DNA of 64,000 nt from Streptomyces kanamyceticus (GCF_008704495.1 NZ_CP023699.1:4278001-4342000); one strand, 5' to 3'; positions 19,038 through 28,766 are shown, numbered from the stretch's first letter. Translations and numbers: made by a program. Notes: generated from the letters alone by a model not told the origin.

Positions 19038-22000
19038 CTAGCTCACCGCGGTGAGGCCACTGCGCCAAGCGGGCAGCAACTCGTCCAGCAACGCCTCGGT
19101 CCTGGGCGGCAGCCCTCGCGCGCCGCTCCGGGTGACAAGATCCGCAGCGACCTGCTGCAAGCGGGCGGGGTCTTCCGTGGCATGCGTCGCGCGGAGCAAC
19201 TCGTTCCAGAGCCGCTCATCGCCCGGCGCGGAGCCCAGCGCGGCGTTCAGCGCCTCGATCGCCTTCTCCGCCCGCCCCTTCTCCAGGTGGAACTCGGAGA
19301 GCGCGAGCCCGATGTCGGCGACGAGCAGCGGCAGCTGCGCGTCGATGATCTCGTGCGTGAGCCAGGCGTACCGTCCCTGCGGCCGGTCGGCGAGCAGCGG
19401 CCCGCGCACCAGGACGAGCGCGTCGGTGAGCATCCGCCCGCGCACGGCACGGTTGGCGGCACCGCGCCCCTGCGTGGCCTCGTGGTAGAGCGAGCGCAGT
19501 ACGTCCAGGTCGGAGACGACGGACTTGGCGAGCGTGAGCCGCCCCGTCTGGTCGGCCCGCAGCCTGGGCGATCCGTCGGGCTCGGTGCCGAGCCACTCGC
19601 GCAGCCGGTCCACGAGCGCGTCCCGCACGTCGTCGGTGACGCCGCGCGGCCACAGCGCGGAGGCGAGCACCCGGGGGTGCACTCCCTCGCGGTGCAGGAG
19701 CAGCAGGGCCAGGGCCTCGTGCATCAGCGGGCTGCGCTCGCCGTCCGGCGTCTGCAGGCCGATGATCTCGTACGTACCGACGAGGCGGGCGTAGACCGCG
19801 GGGCGCCCCTGCTCGGTGACGTCGACGAGGAACGGCGGGGCCGCGGCGGGTGCGCCGCCGTCGGGTCCCGCGGGGGCTCCCGCGCTCTCCGGGTCGGCGT
19901 CGCTGAAGAGCCGGACGACGGCGCGCTGCTGGGCCTCCGGCAGCGCCTGCGCGTCCAGTTCGAGCCCGAGCAGCGGGGCGAGCAGCTTGCCCGCGCGGGT
20001 GATCTCCATCTCCCAGGCGGCACCGGGCAGGTCGCCGGACTCGGTGCCGACCAGGTAGCCGATGCCGAGGCGGCCCGCGTCGGCGGCGAGCTCGGCGAGC
20101 TTGATCGCGTCGTCCGCGCTCGGCTCGGCGGCGAGCAGCACGAGGTGCGGGGCCCAACGGGTGTGCTGGGCCGGGCCCGTACGCCCGGTGAGCACCGAGT
20201 CGTGGCCCGCGGCGCCGAGCGCGCCGCGCCGCTGCCGGGTCTCGGCCTCCATGGTCTCGATGAGTGCCTCGACGTCTTCCAGGTGACGGAGACGGTTGGG
20301 CGCGAGCGGGGTGAGGTCCTGGCCGAAGCCGACGACGGTGATGGTCATCCGGTCCGACCAGCCGTTGGTGGCGAGCTCGGCGGCGACCGAGGCGAAGACG
20401 GCGGCGCGGTCGGCCTCGCTGCCGCTCAGCGAGACGATGCCGGGCACGGACTCCAGGTTGAGCAGGAGCCGCGAGTCGTCGCGGGTGCCGAGGCTGACGA
20501 GCCCCGGGTAGGGCGCCGCGGTGTCGACGTCCTCGTACTGCTCGGCGTCGGTGCGCGCCAGCATCCAGAACGTCTGGTCCTGCCCCAACTGCCAGGGGGC
20601 GGGCGGCCGCCCCGCGGGCTGCGCGAGCTGCAGGTGCAGGTCGCCGTTGCTCAGCCACGCGGCGTAGACGGTCGGCAGGGGGCGGTTCTCCTCCGCGAGC
20701 GTGGCGGCGAGGCCGCGCAGCGAGAGGTCGAGCAGGCGTACGCCCTCGGGGTCTGCGCCCACGAGCAGCGCGTCCTGCACGTCGGCCGCGTCGCCGGTCG
20801 GCGTCGGCGGCTGCATGCCGCGGCCGCCGCCCGTCGCGCCCATGGCGGACTGCCACAGGGCGTGCCGCCTGCGCCTGCCGAGCGCGAGGAGCAGGCCCGC
20901 GGCGAGCAGGGGCGCGCCGAGGAGGGCCTCGGGAAGCCCGAAGGAGGAGGAGTCGTCGTCGGAGGCGCCGGTGGCGGCGGGCGCCTGCTGCTGCGGCCCC
21001 TTGCCCTGACCGTCGCCCTGCCCCTGCCCGTCACCTGCGGGGCGCTGCTCGGGCAGGGAGATGTGCGCGGTGTCGCGGTCGACGGACCCGCCGCCACCTT
21101 GCTGCCCACTGCCACCCTGCTCGGCGCCCTGTTCGCCACCACCCTGCTGCTGGCCGCTGTCCCCGGACTTGGAGTAGTCGGAGATCTGCTCCTGTACGTC
21201 CTTGGAGACCTTGGGCGCCTCGTCGGGCATCTCGACGATCTCGCCGCCGTGCGCGTCCGCGGGCATCTCCATGATCCAGCCGGGCCTGATGAGGCTCGCC
21301 TCGGAGAGGCGCGAACCGTCGGGCTGCTCACGGTCCTTGTTGAGCTGGTAGATCTCCTTGTACCGGCGCCCGTCGCCCAGGTGCCGCTCCGCGACCTCCC
21401 ACAGGGAGTCGTGGTGGCGCCCCTCGGGGGGCTGGATCCGGTAGTACTTCGTGTCCCCGGCCTTGGCACCGCTGCCGCCGTCGGCGTGCGCCGCGGCCTG
21501 GTCGGCCTGCGCGGCGAGGGCATCGGCGGCGCTCGCGGCCTGCTGCTGCTCCTGCCCGAAGAGCCCGGGAGTCTGATGGGCGGAGGCGGCGGACGCGGGC
21601 TTCTGGTTGCCCTCCAGGGACTGCCCGAACTGCGAGAGCCCCGGCGCGAAGCTGGCGGCGGTGGCGCCCACGAGGAGCAGGGCGGCGACCAGTTGGCGCG
21701 CGAGCAGCTGACTGCCGCCCGCGCCCGGCACCCGGCCGGGAATGCCGACACCGGAGAACGCGGCTTTTATCTCCACGAGCACACAGGCGGTGAACTGCGC
21801 CCAGGCGAGCCAGACGACGACGGTCAGCACGTTGATGAACGTGCTGGCGGTGATCTCCTGCTGCAGCCAGTCCAGCGAGGGCGCACCCCCGGGCAGCGGC
21901 CACCCCACGAAGTACGCGAGCGCTCCGGGCACGCCGACGAGAAGCACGGTCAACGCGACGAAGGCGAAGAACGCCTTGACGAAGTCCCCGAAGGAACGAC

Positions 22001-22091
22001 GGCGCCCCGGCAGGGGCTGCGGCGTCCTGTTCCGCGGAGACCGCGGATTCGACGGGCCGCCGCCCGAAGAACGTGAAGTGCTGCGCGCCAT
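19038..22091 (-). CDS. LysM- and BTAD-domain membrane protein associated with the Tad pilus
   Basis: Large protein of 1017 aa. Two or three membrane segments lie in residues 35-150. A LysM-like region follows at about 210-280 (YYRIQPPEGRHHDSLWEVAE, ending IRPGWIMEMP). Next come a Gly/Gln-rich linker and another membrane segment near 390 (LGAPLLAAGLLLALGRRRRH). The cytoplasmic half ends in a winged-helix-like and BTAD domain of the SARP type (about 790-1017). Similar proteins are found beside Streptomyces Tad loci. A link from wall sensing to gene control is an inference; DNA binding is not shown. Confidence 0.8.
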   Translation of the reverse strand: MARSTSRSSGGGPSNPRSPRNRTPQPLPGRRRSFGDFVKAFFAFVALTVLLVGVPGALAYFVGWPLPGGAPSLDWLQQEITASTFINVLTVVVWLAWAQFTACVLVEIKAAFSGVGIPGRVPGAGGSQLLARQLVAALLLVGATAASFAPGLSQFGQSLEGNQKPASAASAHQTPGLFGQEQQQAASAADALAAQADQAAAHADGGSGAKAGDTKYYRIQPPEGRHHDSLWEVAERHLGDGRRYKEIYQLNKDREQPDGSRLSEASLIRPGWIMEMPADAHGGEIVEMPDEAPKVSKDVQEQISDYSKSGDSGQQQGGGEQGAEQGGSGQQGGGGSVDRDTAHISLPEQRPAGDGQGQGDGQGKGPQQQAPAATGASDDDSSSFGLPEALLGAPLLAAGLLLALGRRRRHALWQSAMGATGGGRGMQPPTPTGDAADVQDALLVGADPEGVRLLDLSLRGLAATLAEENRPLPTVYAAWLSNGDLHLQLAQPAGRPPAPWQLGQDQTFWMLARTDAEQYEDVDTAAPYPGLVSLGTRDDSRLLLNLESVPGIVSLSGSEADRAAVFASVAAELATNGWSDRMTITVVGFGQDLTPLAPNRLRHLEDVEALIETMEAETRQRRGALGAAGHDSVLTGRTGPAQHTRWAPHLVLLAAEPSADDAIKLAELAADAGRLGIGYLVGTESGDLPGAAWEMEITRAGKLLAPLLGLELDAQALPEAQQRAVVRLFSDADPESAGAPAGPDGGAPAAAPPFLVDVTEQGRPAVYARLVGTYEIIGLQTPDGERSPLMHEALALLLLHREGVHPRVLASALWPRGVTDDVRDALVDRLREWLGTEPDGSPRLRADQTGRLTLAKSVVSDLDVLRSLYHEATQGRGAANRAVRGRMLTDALVLVRGPLLADRPQGRYAWLTHEIIDAQLPLLVADIGLALSEFHLEKGRAEKAIEALNAALGSAPGDERLWNELLRATHATEDPARLQQVAADLVTRSGARGLPPRTEALLDELLPAWRSGLTAVS

Positions 22092-22440
22092 GGCGGGTGT
22101 CCTGAAGTCGTGATGGGTACGAGCCGTGACCGAAGGCCTGAGCTTCCTGAGGTGCTACCGCGTTGATGTTACGGAAGCGCACTGACACGGGACAGGGAGA
22201 CAGCGCGAGCACCTGCCCGATTCCTCACCGGGCGTACCTTTGCGCCAACTTTCTCCCGCGTCACAGTTCCGGTACGGAATCGCTTCGCCCGCGTAGCACT
22301 TACCAAGTGTTCACTTCCGTCACCCCGAAGGCCACGGGACGCTTCTTTGAGCGCTCAGCTGCCGCAGAACCCCGCTTGGTAGCTTCGTTCTCTCCTGCAC
22401 ACCTGCACACGCCCGTCTGTGTGCCGAACTCTGGGAGACC
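22092..22440. other. 349-base gap between divergent genes
   Basis: Upstream region shared by the LysM/BTAD gene (minus) and L1 (plus). It contains a near-perfect inverted repeat CACTT-ACC-AAGTG at 22297-22309. A run at about 22259-22300 loosely resembles the module-leader element found ahead of L5, L6 and W7, but the match is weak. No gene was seen. Confidence 0.4.
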
Positions 22441-23097
22441 GTGATCGTGGCCCGTCGTAGCCTGCCCACCGCCGCCGCATTCGCCGTCGGTGCGGCACTG
22501 CTCCTGACCGCCTGCGGTGGCGGCGGGGACGACGGCTCCAAGGACAAGACCGAGGGGGCGGGCGGGGGTTCGGACAAGCCGTCGGCTTCGGCGTCGGCCG
22601 ACCCGGCGGGGCCCGACGTCAGTGTGCCGAAGGACCTGAACCTCGTCTTCGACTTCTCGGCGCCGTCGGATCCGAAGCAGGCCGGGGCCGTCGACAACGC
22701 GGCCAACTACATCCGCGCGCTCAAGCACGGCATCGTGCGACAGGACGCGAACGATCCGGGGTACCGGTACTACTCGGGCGCGCAGGCTGCCCGGTATGCG
22801 AAGACGCAGATCAATGCGTGGATCGACGGCGGCTGGGTGCCCACGGGTACGGACCGCTACTTCAAGTCCGATGCCACCGAGCTGAGCGAGGGGAAGGCCG
22901 TACTCGTCACCTTCTGCCGCAACCAGGCGAAGTCCTTCAGCAAGGACATCAAGGGCGGCAAGGTCCACACCGGCAAGGAATCGCTCGACAGCTACCAGAA
23001 GTTCAGCGTCCTGATGAGCCCGCCGAAGGGCGGGGACAAGATCTGGAAGGCCCAGAAGATCGAGGTGCAGGGGAGGGTGAAGGAGTGCCGAGGATGA
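22441..23097 (+). CDS. L-family lipoprotein (L1) of an incomplete T7SS-associated module
   Basis: Lipoprotein of 218 aa with lipobox LLTAC, a Gly/Ser-rich linker and a soluble domain of about 160 residues. It is clearly related to L5 (conserved VFDF/VFDW, then AKTQINAWIDGGWVPTGT and two Cys, one in TFCRNQ and one two residues from the C-terminus). The fold may be NTF2-like, which is only a guess. GGGAG precedes the GTG at 22441; a GTG at 22447 is also possible. Normally an S gene overlaps the L stop; here only a broken S tail remains. Confidence 0.8.
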   Translation: MIVARRSLPTAAAFAVGAALLLTACGGGGDDGSKDKTEGAGGGSDKPSASASADPAGPDVSVPKDLNLVFDFSAPSDPKQAGAVDNAANYIRALKHGIVRQDANDPGYRYYSGAQAARYAKTQINAWIDGGWVPTGTDRYFKSDATELSEGKAVLVTFCRNQAKSFSKDIKGGKVHTGKESLDSYQKFSVLMSPPKGGDKIWKAQKIEVQGRVKECRG

Positions 23098-23128
23098 CCG
23101 AGGGCCTGCGGCGGTGGCAGTGCCTGGC

Positions 23129-23188
23129 GGCACCTTCGAGACCACCCAGGAGATGAACGTCCAGGAAGTCCAGTCCATCAACCGCTAG
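23129..23188 (+). pseudogene. C-terminal remnant of an S-family gene (S1)
   Basis: These 60 bases translate in one frame to GTFETTQEMNVQEVQSINR and a stop. This is almost the same as the last residues of S2 (GTFETSQDMSVQEVQAVNR) and similar to S5 and S6. Nothing of the preceding roughly 340 codons is present, and the 31 bases between L1 and the remnant contain no in-frame start. An internal deletion of S1 that kept its last 19 codons is the simplest explanation. Confidence 0.85.
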
Positions 23189-23202
23189 CAGCGATCGTGC
23201 TG

Positions 23203-24492
23203 TCAGGGCGTGACCACCGGCACCCCTGAGTCCGCGAGGGCAGCCGTGATGCCTTTGGCCTGAGGCGATCTGAGTTCGATGCCCCCGCCTGAGCTCAGGA
23301 GCAGATCGACGCTGGGGTGGAGCCAGGCGACGGTGGACGGCAGGAAGACGACGCCGGTGAGGTCGGCGAGTGGCACCTCAAGGGCGCCGCCGTCCGTGCC
23401 GCGCAGGTGCAGGGTCCCGGACTGGACGGCCAGGGCGCCGGTGCGCGACGGTCCGTCGTCCCAGGCGGAGGGTGCGGCCGCGATGTTGTGCCGGGTGTGC
23501 GCCGGCTGTTCGTTGAGGCCGTAGCGCACGGGGTGGACGACTGTCCCGACGGGGAACGACGGCAGGAGAGCGTCCGCTGCTTCGGCGAGCAGCGCGCGCT
23601 CGCGGCGCCGCCTGAGCTGAACCAGCGGCGCTCCGAGTGCCAGGAGGGACAGCGCCAGGAGTCCGAGGACGGCCAGTGCGGCGGCGTTCTTCGGGCGGGC
23701 GACCACGAAGATGATTCCGATGACGGCCGTCGGCGCGATCGTGGCGAAGTAGAGCAGGGCCGCCGGGTGGATGCCGGATCGCGGGGTCGACGCCGTTCCC
23801 GTCAGTTGGTCACGGTGCTGGTGGCGCATGCGCTCGCGGGCTCGGACGACCCGCTCGCGTGCGGCCCAGCCGTAGCGTGCGGCGTACTTCTTGACCGGGG
23901 CCCAGGCGAACAGTCCGGCCACTACCGTGCCGGGCAGCGCCGCGGCGGCCTGTGGGTCGGTGGCGGATGCGATGAGGATTCCCGCGAGAGTGATGACCAG
24001 GAGGAGAGCCACTCCCGCGTTGAAGAATCGTGCGTGAGGTGCCTGTGCGCCGTAGGCCGTGGGGAACAGTGAGTCGTGCCCCCGGTCCACCGCGGCCCAC
24101 TCGCGCAACAGGTGCCAACGCCGCGTTGTCCTGGTGTGCAACTTACGCAGGACCAGCAGCGCCGGCACGGTGACGCCCACGAGCAGAAGAGCGGACAGGA
24201 CCACGGACACGGCCACGTCGACACCGTTACTCGTGTCTGAGGTGAGGGTGTCGGCCATCCCTGCCGGTACGAGCATGACCGTGAAGGAGACCGCCAGCGC
24301 GCACAGGAGAAAGGCCCCCGCCCGTGCCCGCGAAAGGTCCTCACGGACCAGCGTGTCGAGGGCCTGCTCCTGGGAGCGGAGAAGCTCGGAGCGACCGGGC
24401 CAGGATTCGGCCGCGCCGGGTGGGTCGGGAAGTGGCGCGGCGCGGAGGGGCGAGCGTCTCGTCGTAGGACGCTCGCTGGTGATGTCGGTCAT
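23203..24492 (-). CDS. module II membrane protein (M2)
   Basis: Membrane protein of 429 aa, last gene of module II. Hydrophobic segments: a pair at about 60-115, a pair at about 160-200 and a pair at about 245-295. A C-terminal soluble domain of about 130 residues follows (strand-rich, LHLRGTDGGALEVPLADLTG), which could be a PH-like fold. GAGGAG precedes the ATG. It lies 30 bases after P2. No family recognised. Confidence 0.7.
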   Translation of the reverse strand: MTDITSERPTTRRSPLRAAPLPDPPGAAESWPGRSELLRSQEQALDTLVREDLSRARAGAFLLCALAVSFTVMLVPAGMADTLTSDTSNGVDVAVSVVLSALLLVGVTVPALLVLRKLHTRTTRRWHLLREWAAVDRGHDSLFPTAYGAQAPHARFFNAGVALLLVITLAGILIASATDPQAAAALPGTVVAGLFAWAPVKKYAARYGWAARERVVRARERMRHQHRDQLTGTASTPRSGIHPAALLYFATIAPTAVIGIIFVVARPKNAAALAVLGLLALSLLALGAPLVQLRRRRERALLAEAADALLPSFPVGTVVHPVRYGLNEQPAHTRHNIAAAPSAWDDGPSRTGALAVQSGTLHLRGTDGGALEVPLADLTGVVFLPSTVAWLHPSVDLLLSSGGGIELRSPQAKGITAALADSGVPVVTP

Positions 24493-24522
24493 CTGCGCTC
24501 CTCTGTCGCCCTGTTGGTCACG

Positions 24523-25170
24523 TCAGCCGCTGTCCACAGTGACGAAGACCGAGTGTCCGGCCATGACGGCCACCAGGCCTGCCAGGTCCCTGACCTGATC
24601 GGAATCGAGGCACGTTCCCACGACCAGGAGCCCCTTGCCTCCCTCCGGAGGACAGCTCAGCACACCCGCCAGCCCTGTCTGATGGGGTGACACATCGGTC
24701 TCCCGACTCACCGGTACCTCCACCGGAGACTGCGCCATGAATCCGATGCCGATACCCATGTCCGTGGCGAAGCGCTCTACGTAGGCCATACCGCCCAGGA
24801 ACGCCTCGTCGAACACGCGGGACAGGAGCGCCCCGAGGTCGAGTTCGGGCGGTCCCGGCGGGACGGCTACGACGCCCGCGTAGACCTGCCAGAGCACCTT
24901 TGCGCCTGTGCTGGGCAAAGGAGCTGTGACCACCCCGTTCATCAGCACGCCGTTGGCGAAGAGGTGGTCGTAGCGGAACATCAGGACGTCGATGAACTGC
25001 TCCCGGTGCTCGGCCGGGGTGTCCGGATAGCTGAGGCGAATGAGTTCGGCACAGCGCCCTCGGGTTGCTTCCCTGTCGTCCCCGTCGGCCATGAGATCGA
25101 ACCAGTCGGACGGCACGGTCAGCTTGACGGACCCGGGTTCGATGGCAGGCGTCGCCGCGCGGCCGCTCAC
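24523..25170 (-). CDS. P-family soluble protein (P2), module II
   Basis: Protein of 215 aa without signal peptide or membrane segment. It starts with the P-family opening (VKLTVPSDWFDL) followed by a helical stretch with many Arg/Glu, and ends with VMAGHSVFVTVDSG. The same opening occurs in P3, P4a and P6b. The GTG at 25170 overlaps the T2 stop (GTGA), so it is made together with the putative secreted protein. Candidate chaperone or immunity partner of T2 by position only. Confidence 0.7.
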   Translation of the reverse strand: MSGRAATPAIEPGSVKLTVPSDWFDLMADGDDREATRGRCAELIRLSYPDTPAEHREQFIDVLMFRYDHLFANGVLMNGVVTAPLPSTGAKVLWQVYAGVVAVPPGPPELDLGALLSRVFDEAFLGGMAYVERFATDMGIGIGFMAQSPVEVPVSRETDVSPHQTGLAGVLSCPPEGGKGLLVVGTCLDSDQVRDLAGLVAVMAGHSVFVTVDSG

Positions 25171-26342
25171 CCGGTCACCTTCGGCTGCTGCGTGGTCGGG
25201 CCGAAGTCCCATGCGGCGATCTTGCCCACTGTCTCCAGGGTGTCGCCGCCGCCTTCGGCGGTCATGACGTTGCCCGTCCAGGTCATGAAGAATCCCGCAG
25301 TGCGTGAAGACATTTCGCTCTGGCTCATGGCATAGCCACGAGTACCGGCACCTACGGACCCTCCCATGGCCAAGTGGAAGAACCCGTGGGGAACTTCCTT
25401 GTCCGGGCCGATGAACTGGCGCGCCACACGTGTGGGTGCCCCCGACGACCGGGCCGTAGCCAGCACGTCGTCGCCGATCTTGCTGCCTGCCTTGGCCAGA
25501 CCGAATCCGGCAGCGTCCATGATGACGTCCTTGGTCAGCGCGGCCTTGCCGAAACTGCCCGTGGTACCGACTGCCGAGAGATAGTGCGCGGCTAGCGCCG
25601 TTCCCGACAGGAAGAGGGAAGCTGCCCCAAGGAACTGGAGACCCGGCACAAAGGCCATCAGCCCGGTGAGGGCACTGAGCAGACCGGCGATGTCCCCGAT
25701 CAGGTCCAGCAGCGGGGCGAGTCTGCCCAGATACTCGATGGCCAGGTCGTGCAACGTGGCCAGGAGGTCACCGAAACCGTCGAGCCAGTCGCCGATCGTG
25801 CCTCCGAGCTTCTCCCAGAAACCGGGTTCGTTCGGGGCGATGCCGATGGCCTTCCTCAGGCGCCCGGCAGCGGATTTCCCTTCCTCCTCGTAAGTGCTGT
25901 GGAGGGTCCGCGCCCGCTTGCGTACCTCTTCGAGCGGATCGGTCGCATCAGACGTCTCGTCCTTGGCCTTGGCCTTGGCCTCGGCCTCGGCCTTGTCTGC
26001 GGCATGCTGGGCCTCCGCGGCTTCCCGCTCCAGGGCACGCGCCGCCTTCTGCTTGTCGCGCATGTAGTCGGCCCAGCCCCGGGCCACGTCCTTGGCACCG
26101 TCGAAGGAGTCGAAGGCGTCGTCGATCCTCGGGCGGAAATCCTCATCGAGCAGTTCACGGAAGGCGACGGCGGCCTTCCCCCGCCATTCGCCGTCGTCGG
26201 CGCCCTTGAGGACACGCTTGACCTCCCCGAGCGCGCTAGCTGTCTCACGAATCGCGTCGGCCACTTTGTCGACCGCGTCGTGGTCCCCAGGGCACGGAAC
26301 GAACCCGAGGGCGGGGAAGGCCTCGCCGGAAAGAGCACTCAC
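25167..26342 (-). CDS. T-family putative T7SS-secreted protein (T2), module II
   Basis: Protein of 391 aa. Residues 1-130 are a helical WXG100-like region (ADAIRETASALGEVKRVLKG then WRGKAAVAFRELLDE, a W-x-G-like turn). A charged coiled coil follows, then a hydrophobic pair at about 215-265. The rest is unlike other T proteins and may be the effector part (for example VPHGFFHLAMGGSVGAGTRG near the end). The GTG at 26342 overlaps the W2 stop. It lacks the DWxPL-DPxPGDP opening seen in T4-T7. Confidence 0.75.
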   Translation of the reverse strand: MSALSGEAFPALGFVPCPGDHDAVDKVADAIRETASALGEVKRVLKGADDGEWRGKAAVAFRELLDEDFRPRIDDAFDSFDGAKDVARGWADYMRDKQKAARALEREAAEAQHAADKAEAEAKAKAKDETSDATDPLEEVRKRARTLHSTYEEEGKSAAGRLRKAIGIAPNEPGFWEKLGGTIGDWLDGFGDLLATLHDLAIEYLGRLAPLLDLIGDIAGLLSALTGLMAFVPGLQFLGAASLFLSGTALAAHYLSAVGTTGSFGKAALTKDVIMDAAGFGLAKAGSKIGDDVLATARSSGAPTRVARQFIGPDKEVPHGFFHLAMGGSVGAGTRGYAMSQSEMSSRTAGFFMTWTGNVMTAEGGGDTLETVGKIAAWDFGPTTQQPKVTG

Positions 26343-26638
26343 TTCGGCTTCGCCGCCTTCGACAGTTCGGCGGCGAGATCCACGTCGAGCTTGTCGAAGG
26401 TCTTCTCGATCCTGTCCAGCGTCTTCGCCGCTCCCTTGGCGAACTTCTTCATCTGGCTGATCCCATAAGCCCACTCGCCGCCGAATTCCTCCATTCGACG
26501 CTCGAGTTCAGCGGCCCCCATGGACTTCGCATCGATATCGGCCATGGCACGAATCGGCTTGCCGAGGAGGTCCTCGACGCTGCGCAGACTACGACGCACC
26601 CGGTCCAGCATGTCGCCGTCGATGTAGAGATCACTCAC
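26339..26638 (-). CDS. WXG100-like protein (W2), module II
   Basis: Small helical protein of 99 aa, likely exported as a pair with T2. It has EEFGGEWAYGISQM at the hairpin turn, and near the end FDKLD, a variant of the YxxxD/E secretion motif, followed by a Lys-containing tail. The GTG at 26638 (VSDLYIDGD) has GGAGAGCC upstream and is preferred over the open-frame start ten codons earlier. Confidence 0.78.
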   Translation of the reverse strand: MSDLYIDGDMLDRVRRSLRSVEDLLGKPIRAMADIDAKSMGAAELERRMEEFGGEWAYGISQMKKFAKGAAKTLDRIEKTFDKLDVDLAAELSKAAKPK

Positions 26639-26679
26639 CTGCGGCTCTCCCGCCTCTCGGTGTCTCACCGCCCAGCCGG

Positions 26680-27780
26680 TCAGCGGTTGACGGCCTGGAC
26701 TTCCTGGACGCTCATGTCCTGGCTGGTCTCGAAGGTGCCGTCCGGGAGATCGCCATGTGCGCCTCCCGTGCCCTTCCAGGAGATGTCCCAGTTGATGGAT
26801 GCCTTCAGCTGGTACGGCTCACCGCTCGTGGCCCGGAGGTAGTTGATTCCGCAGGGCGGATCCGCGTCGGCCGCGCCCTTGGCGTACGGCGTTCCGATGC
26901 TGCCGTCCGCATTGATCTGGCAGTCACCGGAGGCGGGGTACGCCTGCGCGTCCTCCGTGCCGGGATCCAGATGGAGAGCCACCGGCTTGGCCGTGGTCAC
27001 CGCCCACAGGCCTGTTCCGGGCAGGTCGGCGCGGACCTCCACACCTTTGAACGTCCCCTTGTCCAGCCATACCCAGGTGGGCAGGTTCACCGTCGACCGG
27101 GCATGCGGCTTCAGCTCGATCTCCGTGTCCGGGACCTTGATCTTGTCGTACGCGAAGGCTGCGAGGGTCTCGGGAGTCGGGGCGTTCTTGTCCTTGGGGA
27201 TGGTGCCGGCGGCCTGCCAGAACATGATGCGGCCGCAGTCCCACGCCTTGGAGTCCTGGTACATGTCCTTGCGGACCGTGCTGCGCCAGAACATCCCCTT
27301 CTTGCCGATGTTGTAGTTCTTGTAGCCGTCGGCGGTGCTGCCACCGGGGACGTTCGGGTCGAAGTCGGTATCCGACTTCCCCTTCTCGTAGTGGTCCACC
27401 CAGAGGCCGTTGCTCCACCACACATGGGCATTGACGAGCCCGCCCTCGCCGGTCGCGACGGCGGCCTTCAACTGCTTCGGGGAGAAGACCGGCTCGTACC
27501 AACACGCCGGGGGCTGCCAGTTGGGGTCCACAGACGCAAGTTCGCCCACCGATGCCTTCGCCGTCCGGCCACGCGGACCGGTGACCTTGATCTTCGAGTG
27601 GGAGACCGATGCCATCAGCTCGTTGCCTGAGGCGTCGCCCTCCACGGAGTCATGTGTCGCCCCGCCGCCCGTTGACTCCTCCCCACCTCCGCCTACGGCG
27701 AGCGCCGAAGCAGGGAACAAGACCGCTGCAACAGCGCACAATGCCAACGCGGCCTCGACAGTGCTCCGGTTGAGTGTCAC
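26680..27780 (-). CDS. S-family secreted four-cysteine protein (S2), module II
   Basis: Exported protein of 366 aa with a signal peptide (LALCAVAAVLFPASALA) and no membrane anchor. Conserved with S5 and S6: PPACWYEP, YKNYNIGKKGMFW, VNLPTWVWLDK, TTAKPVALHLDPGT, PPCGINYLR and the C-terminus VQEVQAVNR. Four Cys are shared by position (PPxCW, a mid Cys, SGDC-type, PPCG-type), suggesting two disulfides. Its GTG overlaps the L2 stop, so the two are coupled. Function unknown. Confidence 0.8.
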   Translation of the reverse strand: MTLNRSTVEAALALCAVAAVLFPASALAVGGGGEESTGGGATHDSVEGDASGNELMASVSHSKIKVTGPRGRTAKASVGELASVDPNWQPPACWYEPVFSPKQLKAAVATGEGGLVNAHVWWSNGLWVDHYEKGKSDTDFDPNVPGGSTADGYKNYNIGKKGMFWRSTVRKDMYQDSKAWDCGRIMFWQAAGTIPKDKNAPTPETLAAFAYDKIKVPDTEIELKPHARSTVNLPTWVWLDKGTFKGVEVRADLPGTGLWAVTTAKPVALHLDPGTEDAQAYPASGDCQINADGSIGTPYAKGAADADPPCGINYLRATSGEPYQLKASINWDISWKGTGGAHGDLPDGTFETSQDMSVQEVQAVNR

Positions 27781-28418
27781 CGGTCGCAGCCTCCCCGGTC
27801 CGTCTGCATCGTCGAGGTCTGCCACACACCCTGAGCGTTCTTGTCCAACCGCGTGCGGTACTGGACCTTCGGGTCATCGCCGTCCGGCGTACCTTCGACC
27901 TTGTCCGTCTTGAGGTTCCGGGTGTATCCCCTGGCCTCGTCAACGCAGTAGAAGAGGACTCCGAAGCCCTCGTTGCTCACGTGCACCTGGGGTTTGGAGA
28001 TGCGGACGCTCCCCTTGAGGGTGAGGCCCTTGTAGGTCCTGACCCACGCAGGTCCGGACTTGAGGGTTGCGCCCGTGCTGTAGAACTTCAGCGCACTGTC
28101 CTGCGGATCACTCGCGATGATGGCGGCGTAACCGGCGCGCAGCCGCTCCTTCCCGTCGTTCAGGATGGTCTGCAGCTTGGGGTCGCTGTTCGCCCAGCCT
28201 TCGAAGTTCGCCTGGAACGTATGGGGCAGCGTGATCTCGGGCCGCCCGGCGGCCCCGTCCGCGGACGGTGACGCCCCCTCCGACCCGCCTCTCCCCTCAT
28301 CAGCCCCGACAATCCTGCCGTCGGCTCTACCGGCGCCCGATCCGCCACAAGCGGTCAGCGACAAGACTGTGGACGCGGTAAGCACGGCAGCCGATGCGAG
28401 CCGGGCAAGGTGGTTCAC
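27777..28418 (-). CDS. L-family lipoprotein (L2), module II
   Basis: Lipoprotein of 213 aa with lipobox SLTAC, a low-complexity linker and a soluble domain. It keeps the family pattern of one internal Cys (LFYCVDEARG) and one Cys close to the end (RGGCDR), but is otherwise distant from L1 and L5. It is the first gene of module II (L2-S2-W2-T2-P2-M2). AGGAG lies upstream of the GTG at 28418. Confidence 0.8.
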   Translation of the reverse strand: MNHLARLASAAVLTASTVLSLTACGGSGAGRADGRIVGADEGRGGSEGASPSADGAAGRPEITLPHTFQANFEGWANSDPKLQTILNDGKERLRAGYAAIIASDPQDSALKFYSTGATLKSGPAWVRTYKGLTLKGSVRISKPQVHVSNEGFGVLFYCVDEARGYTRNLKTDKVEGTPDGDDPKVQYRTRLDKNAQGVWQTSTMQTDRGGCDR

Positions 28419-28766
28419 GCGGGCTCCTGAGGGGGAGGGAGGCGATGGGGTTCGCTCATGCGAACCGCACGCTATCCATCAGGGCCCAGCGCATTCGGGA
28501 CGTTTCCGCCAATCCCGTGCGGTGGACGGGGTGGGCCGCACCGGCCGCAGGGAGGGTGTTGTTGGGTGAGAGGCACCCGCCCGGTCCCCGCGGAATCCGT
28601 GCTCCGATGCCTCGGACCAGGCAAGACACGCAGGGACCGCCTGCTGGCCGCCCGCAGTCGCTCGGCCCCCGGGATCAGCCACAGCTCAGAGCAAGCGCCC
28701 CTGGCATACGCCCCGACGCATCATCAATACGTGTGATGAGCCGACCCGGCACCCCGCCGCTCCGGC
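28419..28766. other. 348-base gap between L2 and the Tad operon end
   Basis: Holds the upstream region of module II and the downstream end of the pilus operon. No gene, strong hairpin or match to the shared module-leader element was seen. Confidence 0.4.
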
